Below are positions 1 to 8,969 of a DNA stretch of 64,000 bases, piece by piece. How positions within the stretch are numbered: the stretch's first letter is position 1; each line of letters starts with the position of its first letter. Under the pieces are notes generated by a model, which worked only from the letters and a program-made list of their open reading frames with translations, had not been told where the DNA came from and made no database searches. Source of the DNA: Pseudomaricurvus alkylphenolicus (GTDB lineage Bacteria > Pseudomonadota > Gammaproteobacteria > Pseudomonadales > Cellvibrionaceae). The stretch lies in contig NZ_JAAQPI010000001.1 of NCBI RefSeq assembly GCF_011683955.1, positions 620,001 through 684,000 on the forward strand, read 5' to 3'. The position numbers and the translations under genes are program-made.

Positions 1-646
1 CCAGACGTTCCAGCTCCGTAATGGCCACCTTCTGATTGCGCTCACGCGCCTGCTCGAGTGCCCACTCATAGGATATAGTCTGCCTTCTGTTCCAGTCCGC
101 GGCCTCTCCGGCACCAATATAGGCGTGGTAGAGTTCCGGCGTTTGGGCGATGGTCAGGAACCCCATTGCACTGCCCCAGGAATGACCCAGCATAAAGATC
201 TTTTCCTGATTAAAGCGGGAACGAAGATAATTGGTCAAATCCCTGATGTCTGAAAGATATTTATCCACTCTCATATCCTCCCTGGTGAGTCGGTCAGAAT
301 AGGACTTGCCGGCGCCCCTCTGATCCCATTGCACCACCACGAAATTTTGCTCCAGCTCGGGGGTTTGAAACTCCCGGTAGAAAGGAATATGCGCCCCACC
401 GGGACCACCGTGCAAAAACAGCAATACGGGTTTGCTGGCATCTTCGCCACGAATCAGGATCGTCTGCTCTACCCCTCCCAGGTTCAGCGTCTCAAGCGAG
501 GCGATACTGCCCGCCACTGTGTTTCCCTGACTATCGGTAATGGCTGGCGTATGGGCTGTGGTTTGGTCAAATTCCCAAGAGGAGCAGCCCGCCATTGCGC
601 TCATTGCAAACAGGATCAGCCAACAGAGATAGGACAACTTTTTCAT
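1..646 (-). CDS. Proline iminopeptidase-like alpha/beta hydrolase lipoprotein (C-terminus beyond window)
   Basis: The reading frame starts at the ATG at 646 and runs off the window start, so only about 215 N-terminal residues are seen. It opens with a signal peptide ending in a lipobox (MSAMAGCSS), so the protein is probably a lipoprotein. It then shows the oxyanion motif HGGPGG, WDQRGAG and the nucleophile elbow GHSWGS, the signature of S33 proline iminopeptidases and related hydrolases. The predicted role is release of N-terminal residues from short peptides in the envelope. A -10-like GATACT at 681-686 (minus) and the dyad at 704-723 give a leader of about 28 bases. The gene is divergent from the D-threonine-aldolase-like gene. 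The substrate is not predictable. Confidence 0.85.
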   Translation of the reverse strand, partial: MKKLSYLCWLILFAMSAMAGCSSWEFDQTTAHTPAITDSQGNTVAGSIASLETLNLGGVEQTILIRGEDASKPVLLFLHGGPGGAHIPFYREFQTPELEQNFVVVQWDQRGAGKSYSDRLTREDMRVDKYLSDIRDLTNYLRSRFNQEKIFMLGHSWGSAMGFLTIAQTPELYHAYIGAGEAADWNRRQTISYEWALEQARERNQKVAITELERL

Positions 647-703
647 AATCATTAATTTCCACGTTGCAGGTGAGGCTCAAAGTATCATCTGGTCGGCTAC
701 AGT

Positions 704-723
704 CCCCCCCCCGATTCAAGGGG
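704..723. promoter_or_regulatory. C-run/G-run dyad 1 (operator candidate, minus-strand hydrolase promoter)
   Basis: Nine C, spacer GATTCAA, four G. The spacer centre (716) is 32.5 bases from the centre of a minus-strand GATACT at 681-686. It probably serves the hydrolase that starts at 646. It belongs to the twelve-copy family described in the findings. Confidence 0.6.
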
Positions 724-744
724 TGCGCTCCGAACTGTGCAATC

Positions 745-771
745 ATGCCCCCCCATTTCATGGGGGGGCAT
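745..771. promoter_or_regulatory. C-run/G-run dyad 2 (operator candidate, plus-strand promoter)
   Basis: This is a near-perfect dyad: left arm ATGCCCCCCC at 745-754, spacer ATTTCAT, right arm GGGGGGGCAT at 762-771. The centre (758) is 32.5 bases upstream of a plus-strand TATTCT at 788-793, which would start transcription near 800 and leave a leader of about 34 bases before the ATG at 834. No T-run follows, so a terminator is unlikely. Confidence 0.65.
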
Positions 772-833
772 CATGGGGTAACACGCGTATTCTGATGTAA
801 TGCACTACCTCTGACAGCGGAGCCGCTTTAACT

Positions 834-1997
834 ATGACACTCGCGGAAAAAACGATTAAATTCAAGGAATTAGGACCCAATGCCAGCCTCATAGGATGTT
901 CAGATGCGAGGCACAACCTGAACACACCGGCGCTGCTGCTGGACCTGAATGCACTGGATCGCAATATCCAGAAAATGGCGCTCTTTGCCTGCAAAGAGAA
1001 GATCGCACTTCGCCCCCATGGCAAGTGCCACAAATCGGTGGCTATCGCCAGGCGACAACTGAATGCAGGCGCTGTAGGTCTGTGCTGCGCCAGCGTTGGT
1101 GAAGCTGAGGTAATGGCGGCGGCCGGAATCTCTGACCTCTTGATCACCGGCCCCCTGGTCACCCAGGCCAAAATAAAGCGCCTCTGCGCTCTCGCCAGTC
1201 GGGGTCACGACGTCAAGGTCGTTGTCGACAATCCCGACAATGTTCAGACACTGTCGGTGGCAGCGCAAAGTACCGATGTGGAACTCGGAATACTGGTGGA
1301 TATCGATCCCGGTCTGAATCGCACCGGCGTCCTCGACCACTGCGCAACGGTTGAGCTGGCCAAATCGGTCAATAACACCCCCCATCTAAAGTACTGCGGC
1401 CTGCAATGTTACGCCGGCAATGCCCAGCACATCGACGATTTTGAATTGCGCATGGAGAAGTCTCTGCAGGCCCTGAAAAAAGTGGCGACCGTACGCGACC
1501 TCCTTGCCTCCGAGGGAATTGAATCAGCCATATTGAGCGGAGGCGGTACCGGAACCTTTGACATCGATGCCGCCGCCGAAGTGCTGACCGAACTGCAGGT
1601 GGGATCCTATGTGTTTATGGACTCACAGTACAACGATGTGTGGCTCAACTATGGAGAGCTGCCGCCATTCGAACCGGCTCTATTCGTGCAGTCCAGCGTG
1701 ATCAGCGCCAATCAGCCCGGTTTCGTCACCACCGATGCGGGACTTAAACAATTTGCTGTCGACGGAGGTGAACCGATACCCCTTAAGGGAGCACCCAGCG
1801 GATCACGATACCACTACTTCGGTGATGAACACGGTCGCCTGGAGCTGCCGGATGCCACCGGCAGCTTGCCTCTCGGTGCCCGTATCGAGTGCATGGCCAC
1901 TCACTGCGATCCCACGGTTAACCTGTACAATGTCGTGCACTGTTTTCGTGGCGACACACTGGTCGATATCTGGCCGATCGATGCGCGAGGCGCCTAG
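834..1997 (+). CDS. D-threonine aldolase / hydroxyaspartate aldolase-family PLP enzyme (fold type III)
   Basis: This 387-residue protein has an alanine-racemase-type N-terminal barrel followed by a D-serine-dehydratase-like C-terminal domain. PLP would bind Lys64 in the segment PHGKCHKS. The C-terminal THCD (about 357-359) matches the metal-binding His/Cys/Asp region of the D-threonine aldolase and D-serine dehydratase family. Family members cleave D-3-hydroxyamino acids to glycine plus an aldehyde, or dehydrate D-serine or hydroxyaspartate. The relative BhcC of the beta-hydroxyaspartate cycle also belongs here. The ATG at 834 follows a CGGAG element 11 bases upstream. The gene overlaps the convergent LAL regulator by four bases at its end. 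Which substrate is used cannot be told from sequence alone. Confidence 0.8.
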   Translation: MTLAEKTIKFKELGPNASLIGCSDARHNLNTPALLLDLNALDRNIQKMALFACKEKIALRPHGKCHKSVAIARRQLNAGAVGLCCASVGEAEVMAAAGISDLLITGPLVTQAKIKRLCALASRGHDVKVVVDNPDNVQTLSVAAQSTDVELGILVDIDPGLNRTGVLDHCATVELAKSVNNTPHLKYCGLQCYAGNAQHIDDFELRMEKSLQALKKVATVRDLLASEGIESAILSGGGTGTFDIDAAAEVLTELQVGSYVFMDSQYNDVWLNYGELPPFEPALFVQSSVISANQPGFVTTDAGLKQFAVDGGEPIPLKGAPSGSRYHYFGDEHGRLELPDATGSLPLGARIECMATHCDPTVNLYNVVHCFRGDTLVDIWPIDARGA

Positions 1998-4825
1998 CGT
2001 ATCAAGTTAAGCTCCCGAGCTTTGGCGCTGGCTTCGGTCCGGTTGTGCACATCCAGTTTGGCGTAGAGGTTTTTGATGTGCCACTGGACACTGGACTCGG
2101 CGATCAGCAGCTCTTCGGCCACCTCGCGATTCTTCAGCCCTTTGGCCACCTGTTCCAGTACCTGCAGCTCGCGAGGCGTGAGGGAATTCACCTCTTTGGT
2201 CTTGGCCTGTTTGACGGGCTTGTTCAAAGCTGGCGGCTGCGAAGAACTCACAACGTGACCGCTGCCTTTGAAGATATCAATCAGGCTTTGTGTATGTGAC
2301 AGTACAGGGTCCTGTGCATCCACCTTGTCTTTGGAACACCGCAACTGGTAATAGTTATCAAGAAGCAAAACAAAGTCGCTGCCGAGGCCGATAATGCTTC
2401 GAGCCAGGCTGTTTTCCGCAGCGGTGATGGTAATATTCCTGATGACTCGCGCTGCAGCATCAGATTGCCCCTGTTTCGACAACATCACGGCCAGCAAACC
2501 GTTAAACAGAACCGCTGACGTCAGCCGCTGCCCCCATTCGGCACTTTTCACCAGGTGCCGCAGCCAGAAGCCCGCCTGGGTATAACTCTCGCTGGCAATC
2601 CAATAGCGGCAGAGCGCCAGATAGAAAAACTCGTTTGCGGGATTGGCGGCAAAGTTGGGGGCAGGTCGAGACTTGTCGATGGGCATTTCACATTGGCGAA
2701 GAATCGCTTCGGCCGCTGGCAGGTCCTGGTATTCAATCAGATACCAGACCTGCTGGGCTCGAATCCGGTTCAGCAGCCTGTGGGAGCCTCGACGGGACAC
2801 CAGTCGCTCTGCTTCGTAGAGTCTTTCAATCACCGCTTTGGCACCGTGATCAAGCCCCAACAGCCTGGCAGCCAGAATCTCCGTTTCTGTCAACAGTTCC
2901 GGGTCACTGCTGAGACTGATCAGCGCAATGGCTTTTTCCAAGTGATCCCTGCAGGCATCAAGTGCGTTGTTCTCATAGTGGATATTGGCAAGCGTTGCAT
3001 GAAACCGGCCGGCAACCGGCAGCGGCTTGCGCTGCTGCTCATCCACCGCGGTTTTTATACCCTCGCTGCAGAGCTCTTCACACTCTTTAAAGCGCCCTTG
3101 GATGCTGCGTATGGATGCCAGCATGTGAAAGGACAGATTGGCTGTCAGCGCATTAGGGACTGCCTGGGAGAACGCATGTGCGTCTTGAAAGGCAGCGTAG
3201 GCACTTTCCAGTTTGCCCTGATGGAGATAGCTGTAACCCAATTCCAGTTCCGTAGCCGCTCGAATAAAGGTCCATGCCGGATTCAAAGATTCCTTCAGAA
3301 CCAACAACGGTTTGACATCGCCCCAATCGTTGCCGGATACCCGCTTGGTGAACTGGCTGAGTACCTCCAGTTCGGCCAGATTCTCCTGGGCACTCGACTG
3401 CGCGCTGTCCGGCATCGAATCCACCTGTTCCCGACAAAGTTGTCTCGCCAGTTCAACGGTGTGATTGGCTTCCTTCTCCTGATGCGACAATGACTGACAC
3501 CAACCCAGATGGATAAGCAGCTTGGGTGATTTGTTCAGTGTCGATGCCGGTAATTGTCGCAGCCAACCCAGGAGCCGGGTAATTTGACCTGCTCGGGTCA
3601 GTTCCTGTACCGATGCATCAATCATACTGGCGGCATAGGTCAGGTCACAGCTGGCAATGGCGTGCTCAACGGCCTCTTCCGGCATACGGTTGTGTTCGTA
3701 CCACTGGCTGGCGCGCTTGTGTATATCCGCTCTGGCCATGGAGACATCTCTCGACAAGAGACCACACAAAAACTCCGTGAACAGCGAGTGGTATCGATAC
3801 CACTTGCCCTGATTATCAAGAGTATTAATAAACAGGTTCTCTCGCGCCAACTTTTCCAGCTGTTCCGATGCATTATTTTTGCCAGTGACGGCATTGCACA
3901 AGTCGGGAGTCAGGCGCCCCAGGGGAGCGGTCTGCATTAAGAACTGTCGGGTTTCTTCATCATGACGATTCAGCACCGCCTCGGTCAGGTAGTCCACCAG
4001 TGCATAGTGGCTGCCGGTGATCAACTGTTGAATCTGCAGGCTTTCTGCTTCGCCTTCCATCGACATCATGGCCAGCTTGATGGCGGTTATCCAACCTTCC
4101 GTTTGCGTCGACAATATATCTAGGCTCTCTGAGCTCAACGCCAGGCGGCCAGAAGTTTTCAGGTAGTGAGCAATTTCATCACGAGTAAAACGCAGCTCAT
4201 TGCGGCCGAGGGTGATAACCTTGCCACGTAATTCCAGGCGACTGAATTCGAATGGCGGACGAGCGCGGGAAGCCATGATGCAATGTGCACTGGGGGGGAG
4301 ATTACTGAGCAGAAAAAACACGGCACTGTGAACCGCGGAACTGGTTATTTCATGATAATCATCCAGTACCAAAGTCACCCCGGAACTGAAACGCTCAAGA
4401 CAATTAATCAACGAGGCAATCACATCTTCAACCGGATACGGGGGCGTCGCCGTAAAGTAGGGGGCCATTTCCCGGTCGATTTCCTCGTCAAGCACGGCAA
4501 ACGCCGCCGCTATATGAGCCACCGCCCTCATGGGGTCATTTTCGGTATGGTAGAGCGTCAACCAAGCAACAGATTGGTCTGCCTTATGAAGATGCTGCTG
4601 GAACTGCTGCAGCAACGTGGTCTTGCCATAGCCGGCCGGCGCCTGAATCAACAAGAGCGCCGTCGACTCCAGGTCTTTAAGTACATCCACCAACCTGGGC
4701 CTCAACTCCGTATCGGCCATCGCCACCTGTGGTGTAATCTTTGACCGCAGGATAACGGAGGGGCGCCGGGACAATGTCGATCCTGATTCTGTGTTCATCA
4801 AGGCAGAGTCTCTGGTTGAATTCAT
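1994..4825 (-). CDS. LuxR-family MalT-like (LAL) ATP-dependent transcriptional regulator
   Basis: This is a 943-residue regulator. A P-loop (APAGYGKTT, about 62-70) and a Walker-B-like LVLDDYHE (about 150) mark a STAND-type NTPase. A long helical TPR-like region follows. The C-terminal 65 residues form a LuxR helix-turn-helix (LTPRELQVLEQVAKG, then NREVAEELLIAESSVQWH). The length fits the LAL family (MalT about 900). LAL proteins usually activate catabolic promoters when ATP and an inducer bind. Its own promoter carries the dyad at 4871-4891 and a minus-strand TAGAAT at 4847-4852, giving a leader of about 15 bases. An internal ATG at 4798 is an alternative start. It is divergent from the acyl-CoA synthetase. 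I propose it as the regulator reading the C-run/G-run dyads; this is inference. Confidence 0.9.
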   Translation of the reverse strand: MNSTRDSALMNTESGSTLSRRPSVILRSKITPQVAMADTELRPRLVDVLKDLESTALLLIQAPAGYGKTTLLQQFQQHLHKADQSVAWLTLYHTENDPMRAVAHIAAAFAVLDEEIDREMAPYFTATPPYPVEDVIASLINCLERFSSGVTLVLDDYHEITSSAVHSAVFFLLSNLPPSAHCIMASRARPPFEFSRLELRGKVITLGRNELRFTRDEIAHYLKTSGRLALSSESLDILSTQTEGWITAIKLAMMSMEGEAESLQIQQLITGSHYALVDYLTEAVLNRHDEETRQFLMQTAPLGRLTPDLCNAVTGKNNASEQLEKLARENLFINTLDNQGKWYRYHSLFTEFLCGLLSRDVSMARADIHKRASQWYEHNRMPEEAVEHAIASCDLTYAASMIDASVQELTRAGQITRLLGWLRQLPASTLNKSPKLLIHLGWCQSLSHQEKEANHTVELARQLCREQVDSMPDSAQSSAQENLAELEVLSQFTKRVSGNDWGDVKPLLVLKESLNPAWTFIRAATELELGYSYLHQGKLESAYAAFQDAHAFSQAVPNALTANLSFHMLASIRSIQGRFKECEELCSEGIKTAVDEQQRKPLPVAGRFHATLANIHYENNALDACRDHLEKAIALISLSSDPELLTETEILAARLLGLDHGAKAVIERLYEAERLVSRRGSHRLLNRIRAQQVWYLIEYQDLPAAEAILRQCEMPIDKSRPAPNFAANPANEFFYLALCRYWIASESYTQAGFWLRHLVKSAEWGQRLTSAVLFNGLLAVMLSKQGQSDAAARVIRNITITAAENSLARSIIGLGSDFVLLLDNYYQLRCSKDKVDAQDPVLSHTQSLIDIFKGSGHVVSSSQPPALNKPVKQAKTKEVNSLTPRELQVLEQVAKGLKNREVAEELLIAESSVQWHIKNLYAKLDVHNRTEASAKARELNLIR

Positions 4826-4870
4826 ATTTCAGTATAGCGATTCCTCATTCTATGGTTGTGAAGCGAAGCT

Positions 4871-4891
4871 CCCCCCCCATAATCTAGGGGG
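4871..4891. promoter_or_regulatory. C-run/G-run dyad 3 (operator candidate, LAL regulator promoter)
   Basis: Eight C, spacer ATAATCTA, five G. The centre (4882.5) lies 33 bases from a minus-strand TAGAAT at 4847-4852. It suggests autoregulation of the LAL gene. Confidence 0.6.
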
Positions 4892-5115
4892 TATACGCGC
4901 TTGCCCCCCAACTGGGAGCCGGCTAAGGACCATCAGCCGGCTGAGACGTAAACTGGATTCAACTATTTTTGCCATTTTGGCATATTTGCGGCACCCATTA
5001 TGGGGCTGCCCTGACAGCCCCGCCAACCTTCCTTTTACCTCTTTTGTATTCAGGCCTGATGCCTGATTCAATATTCGTTACTCACAACAGCAGTTCATCC
5101 TCGGTCCGCTCTCCT

Positions 5116-5132
5116 CCCCTCATATTTGGGGG
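5116..5132. promoter_or_regulatory. C-run/G-run dyad 4 (operator candidate, acyl-CoA synthetase promoter)
   Basis: Four C, spacer TCATATTT, five G. The centre (5123.5) lies 34 bases upstream of a plus-strand GATACT at 5155-5160. Transcription would start near 5167, which excludes the ATG at 5162 as start of the next gene. Confidence 0.5.
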
Positions 5133-5227
5133 TTTTCTCTGCCACATAAGCTTCGATACTGATGCCAAGATACCGGCTCCCGCAGTCTGTGGAGCCTCCG
5201 CATCAGTGGATTTTCAGAGGAAAAGTG

Positions 5228-7105
5228 ATGAGTGAGTTCTCACGTTACAGTACAAACGCGACCGATGAACCTGTGGAGGCCATCGAAAAGGAAAATAACG
5301 GCAATTGTCCGGGCGAGATTAAAACGACCTACGATTTGTTCTGTCACAAGACATCTGAAGACCCCACCGCCGTGGCCATGACCTTTTTGCCATCCGGCGC
5401 ACTGGACGTGGAGCCGATCAGGCTCAGTCGATCAGAGCTGCTCGGCAATATTCACCAGGCGGCCAATATGTTCCACGAACTGGGTGTTGGCCCCAAGGAT
5501 GTGGTTTCCTTTCTGCTGCCAAACCTGTTGGAAACTCACTATACGCTGTGGGGCTCACAGACGGCTGGCATTGCAAACCCGATCAACTTCCTGCTTGGCG
5601 CCGACCAGATCTGTGAAATTTGTAACGCCGCCGGAACCAAGGTACTGGTTGCACTGGGCCCCCACCCGACCCTGGACATCTGGCAAAAGGTTTTGGCCAT
5701 TAAAGATCAGATACAAACCCTCGAAAAAGTGTTGATTGTCGGTGGTCTTCCGGAAACCAGTGACGACATCGTCCCATTTCAGCAAACCATAGATCACTAT
5801 CCAAAAGACCGCCTGTTGTTCCAGCGCAATATCGCCGAGAGTGATGTTGCCTCCCTGTTCCACACCGGCGGGACAACAGGAACGCCTAAATTGGCACCCC
5901 ATACCCACGGCAACGAAGTGGCGGCTGCCAGGATCACCGCCGAGATGTACGCGATGAGCGAGCGGGATGTGCTGCTGAACGGGCTGCCCTTGTTCCACGT
6001 CGCGGCTCCGATTCTGCTGACCCTGGCGCCGCTCAGCGCCGGTGCGGAAGTACTGATACCCTCGGCTGCCGGCCTGCGGGATCCCCTTATTCTGGAAAAT
6101 CACTGGCAGCTGCTGGAAAAGTACCGGGTGACCATTGCCGGAGGTGTACCAACATCCTTGTCCGACCTGGCTCGGGTACCCCTGCGCGATGCGGATATCA
6201 GTGCTACAGAACTCGCCATTTGTGGTGGCGCATCCCTCTCCGGCGGACTGGCACAGAGGTTTCAGGAACATACCGGGCTGCCCATTCATCAGATCTATGG
6301 CATGACCGAAACCAGCGGAGTGATCGCAGTCACTCCACGGGGCAGGACGCCCGTCGAGGGCTCAGTGGGGATGCAAGCGCCGGGTGTAAACGTCAAAGCC
6401 GTTAAGCTCGGAGCAGCCGGTGAACCAGCGACTGACTGTCAACCCGGCGAGACCGGCGTACTTGCCGTCAAGGGCAAGAATGTGTTTCCCGGCTACCTCA
6501 ACAGCCCGGCCGAGTGCAATACGTTCTTCGACGACGGTTGGCTCAATACCGGAGACGTCGGGTATATAGACAGCGACGGCTGGATCTTCATTACCGGTCG
6601 CGCCAAGGATGTCATTATTCGTAGCGGTCACAACATTGATCCGTCTGCGATTGAAGAGGTCGCCGACAGACATCCCGCAGTCAGTGCCAGCATCGCGGTT
6701 GGCCAGCCCGAAACCAGGGCCGGAGAAGTACCTGTTGTGTTTGTAACCACAAATACAGACACCGATATTGACCCGGAAGATATCCGCAAGTTTATCTGCA
6801 GTCATGTGCCGGAAAAACCGGCCAAACCCGTGGCAGTTTATATTGTTCCGCAGCTGCCACTGACTGCAGTGGGCAAGATATATCGCCCTAAACTGCGTTG
6901 TGAAGCCATAAAGCACTTGATCGAAAAGGAATTGATAGACATTACCTGCGCGGCTACCGAACCGGACATCACTGTCTCTGACAATGAAAATGGCAATATT
7001 CTCGCTACCATTGCCTTTCGCGGCAACGAGGCTGAAATCAACACCCTTAAACAGACGGTGGATAAGCGTCTGTCGCAATACTCATTCTTGTATAGCCTGA
7101 CATGA
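5228..7105 (+). CDS. Acyl-CoA synthetase (AMP-binding, class I adenylate-forming)
   Basis: This 625-residue protein activates a carboxylic acid to its acyl-CoA through an acyl-adenylate. The ATP-binding P-loop is TGGTTGTPK (about 213-221). Later it has YGMTETSG, the hinge region GWLNTGDVGYID with FITGRAKDVI, and the C-terminal catalytic Lys in TAVGKI. After that Lys comes an extra tail of roughly 60 residues. The ATG at 5228 is chosen because AGAGG lies just upstream and the predicted promoter starts at about 5167; an in-frame ATG at 5162 would lie before that. The substrate could be a fatty or aromatic acid. The link to FadH and the aldehyde dehydrogenases nearby suggests aliphatic or arylpropenoic acids, but this is inference. 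Confidence 0.9.
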   Translation: MSEFSRYSTNATDEPVEAIEKENNGNCPGEIKTTYDLFCHKTSEDPTAVAMTFLPSGALDVEPIRLSRSELLGNIHQAANMFHELGVGPKDVVSFLLPNLLETHYTLWGSQTAGIANPINFLLGADQICEICNAAGTKVLVALGPHPTLDIWQKVLAIKDQIQTLEKVLIVGGLPETSDDIVPFQQTIDHYPKDRLLFQRNIAESDVASLFHTGGTTGTPKLAPHTHGNEVAAARITAEMYAMSERDVLLNGLPLFHVAAPILLTLAPLSAGAEVLIPSAAGLRDPLILENHWQLLEKYRVTIAGGVPTSLSDLARVPLRDADISATELAICGGASLSGGLAQRFQEHTGLPIHQIYGMTETSGVIAVTPRGRTPVEGSVGMQAPGVNVKAVKLGAAGEPATDCQPGETGVLAVKGKNVFPGYLNSPAECNTFFDDGWLNTGDVGYIDSDGWIFITGRAKDVIIRSGHNIDPSAIEEVADRHPAVSASIAVGQPETRAGEVPVVFVTTNTDTDIDPEDIRKFICSHVPEKPAKPVAVYIVPQLPLTAVGKIYRPKLRCEAIKHLIEKELIDITCAATEPDITVSDNENGNILATIAFRGNEAEINTLKQTVDKRLSQYSFLYSLT

Positions 7106-7118
7106 GTAGTGGATTTAG

Positions 7119-7355
7119 TATGAACGGTACGCCGTAGTTAATGGCGTACGTTGTCCCTATGTCGGCAAGTCGTTTATGGAATACTCCATTATTGACATTT
7201 CCGCGTGCGAATCTTCTGTTACCGTAGGGGATGAAGTTGTCATTGTTGGCGAAGACTGCAGTCCCACCGATCTTGCCGGAGCTTCTGGCAATATACCCGA
7301 GCTGTTTTTCTCCGCGCTGTCAAAATCCATAAAAAAAGAACTGATCACCGCGTGA
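7119..7355 (+). pseudogene. Remnant of alanine racemase C-terminal domain
   Basis: Between the acyl-CoA synthetase and the aldehyde dehydrogenase one open plus-strand frame (stop TGA at 7353) encodes about 78 residues that read like the C-terminal beta domain of alanine racemase: VVNGVRCPYVGKSFMEYSIID, then VGDEVVIVG and DLAGASGNIPELFF. Alanine racemases end with RCPIVGRVSMD, VGDEVVLIG and LAxxxGTIxYE. An in-frame TAG at 7116 and the lack of any barrel or PLP-Lys upstream show that the N-terminal 250-300 residues are gone. The only internal ATG is at 7176. I read it as a decayed racemase; a small expressed beta-domain protein cannot be excluded. Confidence 0.7.
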
Positions 7356-7375
7356 CTCCTTAACATCAAAACACC

Positions 7376-7391
7376 ATCGATATTGATCGAT
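7376..7391. promoter_or_regulatory. Paired ATCGAT sites upstream of aldehyde dehydrogenase operon
   Basis: Two ATCGAT palindromes (7376-7381 and 7386-7391) lie ten bases apart, one helical turn. They sit about 50 bases ahead of a TATAGT at 7442-7447, the best -10 candidate for the operon. No good -35 box is seen, which would fit an activator site. Speculative. Confidence 0.3.
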
Positions 7392-7539
7392 AAGTATCAT
7401 TGCAGGGGAAAAACAGCAACAGGCCCATTACTCAATGTTGTTATAGTATTTGCATGATTTGAATACCGAGAACGCTGCACTGCTCCCGGCCGACAGCATC
7501 TCTTTGGTAATGACACCATGCAACATTGAGGTAATTTCT

Positions 7540-8949
7540 GTGTCGACAAGAGAACAATCAAGCCTGCAAAGACACCATATTTCAGTTGTCGATCCCCAGG
7601 ACGGTTCACTGGTTGGAAAAGTGCCCAGTGCCAGAGAGTCCGACGTTCGCGAGGCTATTGAAAGGGCGAGCGAAGCATTTGAGATAGCCCGAACACTGCC
7701 GGCGCATGTTCGAATGAGTGTACTGAATCAGGTCGCTGATGCACTACAGCAACAGCATGAGGAATTCGCCACTCTGATTGCTCGTGAGGGAATCAAAACC
7801 ATCCGCGAGGCAAGAAAGGAAGTCACCCGCTGCGTCGATACACTGCGTTTGAGTGCAGAAGAAGCACGTCGTCTCAACGGTGAGACCATCGCTTTTGATC
7901 AAGCTCCCGGCTCCGACAACCGTTTCGGCTATTTTCGCCGAGTTCCCATTGGGGTCATTGCCGCAATTACCCCCTTTAACGACCCGCTGAACCTGGTGGC
8001 CCACAAAATTGGTCCCGCAATTGCAGCCGGAAACAGCGTTATACTCAAGCCCCATTCCGAAACGCCTCTGGTTGCCAAGCGCCTGGTTGATCTGTTTGCA
8101 CAGACGGAGCTCCCCGCTGGAATCTTGCAACTGATAACCGGGCGCGGGGCGGTAATTGGCGACATTCTGGTCTCAGATCCTCGGGTACGGATGGTCTCAT
8201 TCACCGGCGGCCGGGAAGTGGGCGAAAAGATTATACAACAGGCGGGACTGAAAAAGCTGGCGATGGAACTGGGCAGTAACTGCCCTGCCATTGTAATGCC
8301 GGATGCGGACATGGATCTTGCACTGAACGCCACTGTTAGCGGCGCCTTCTGGGCTGCTGGACAAAACTGCCTGCATGTACAACGCATATACATCCACCAG
8401 TCCATCTATCAAGCATTCAGCAAACAGTTCTGCCAGCTCGCCCGAGCAATTCGTGTAGGCAATAAGTTTGATGAAAACACAGACATGGGGCCAATGATCA
8501 ACGAGAGAGCGGCGCAGAAGGTCCAGAGCATGGTTGCCGATGCTCTACAAAAAGGGGCAACGCTGTTGTGTGGTGGCGAAAGACGGGGGTGTTTTTACCA
8601 GCCCACGGTGTTGGCGGACGTAGGAGACGATTGTGTTATTGCTTCTGAGGAAGTATTTGGCCCGGTAACCCTGCTCGTCCCGTTCTCCAGCACCGAAGAG
8701 GTGGTCGCCAAAGCCAACGGTGTGGACTATGGATTACAGGCGGGCATTTTTACCTCTAACCTGGATGCGGCCTTTAGGCTAGCCGATGACCTGGATTGTG
8801 GCGGCGTGATGATTAATGACAGTAGCGACTATCGTATTGATGCCATGCCTTTTGGTGGTGTTAAAGGTTCCGGCCTGGGTCGTGAGGGTGTCCGCCATGC
8901 CGCCCTGGAAATGACCGAGGCCAAAACCTACTGCTTCAATCTACGCTGA
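7540..8949 (+). CDS. NAD(P)+-dependent aldehyde dehydrogenase
   Basis: This ALDH-superfamily enzyme oxidises an aldehyde to its acid. With the GTG at 7540 it has 469 residues. The general base is Glu243 in AMELGSNCP and the nucleophile is Cys277 in AGQNCLH. The NAD-binding FTGGREVG and the C-terminal PFGGVKGSGLGREG are intact. The GTG is favoured because TGAGGT lies seven bases upstream, in a context almost the same as that before the ATG at 10038, and because a TATAGT at 7442-7447 would start RNA after the in-frame ATG at 7450; ATG 7510 is another option. It is followed after 20 bases by homoserine dehydrogenase, so aspartate semialdehyde is a plausible substrate (inference). Confidence 0.85.
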   Translation: MSTREQSSLQRHHISVVDPQDGSLVGKVPSARESDVREAIERASEAFEIARTLPAHVRMSVLNQVADALQQQHEEFATLIAREGIKTIREARKEVTRCVDTLRLSAEEARRLNGETIAFDQAPGSDNRFGYFRRVPIGVIAAITPFNDPLNLVAHKIGPAIAAGNSVILKPHSETPLVAKRLVDLFAQTELPAGILQLITGRGAVIGDILVSDPRVRMVSFTGGREVGEKIIQQAGLKKLAMELGSNCPAIVMPDADMDLALNATVSGAFWAAGQNCLHVQRIYIHQSIYQAFSKQFCQLARAIRVGNKFDENTDMGPMINERAAQKVQSMVADALQKGATLLCGGERRGCFYQPTVLADVGDDCVIASEEVFGPVTLLVPFSSTEEVVAKANGVDYGLQAGIFTSNLDAAFRLADDLDCGGVMINDSSDYRIDAMPFGGVKGSGLGREGVRHAALEMTEAKTYCFNLR

Positions 8950-8969
8950 ACAACAGGAAGAATCTAACA

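Larger units (their letters stand above)
4826..5227. other. Divergent promoter region between LAL regulator and acyl-CoA synthetase
   Basis: No gene is seen in these 400 bases. They hold two C-run/G-run dyads (4871-4891 and 5116-5132), a half copy (six C at 4904-4909), two copies of the palindrome AGCCGGCT at 4917-4924 and 4935-4942 (18 bases apart), a TGCCATTTTGGCA inverted repeat at 4970-4982, and a GGGGCTG/CAGCCCC hairpin at 5002-5021. The density of symmetric elements suggests binding by several proteins. Confidence 0.6.

Noticed and set aside
745-771. Reading of dyad 2 as a rho-independent terminator
   Set aside because: It lies between divergent gene starts, has no T-run, and shows the same spacing to a -10 box as the other copies.
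2555-3493. Open frame of 312 codons on the plus strand
   Set aside because: It lies wholly antisense to the LAL regulator, has no recognisable domain and odd composition; a shadow of the real gene.
4904-4916. Six C, AACT, three G as a further dyad
   Set aside because: Spacer of four and short right arm differ from the family; treated as a half copy.
5162-5227. N-terminal extension of the acyl-CoA synthetase from ATG 5162
   Set aside because: No ribosome site; the predicted RNA start lies after this codon, and AGAGG precedes ATG 5228.
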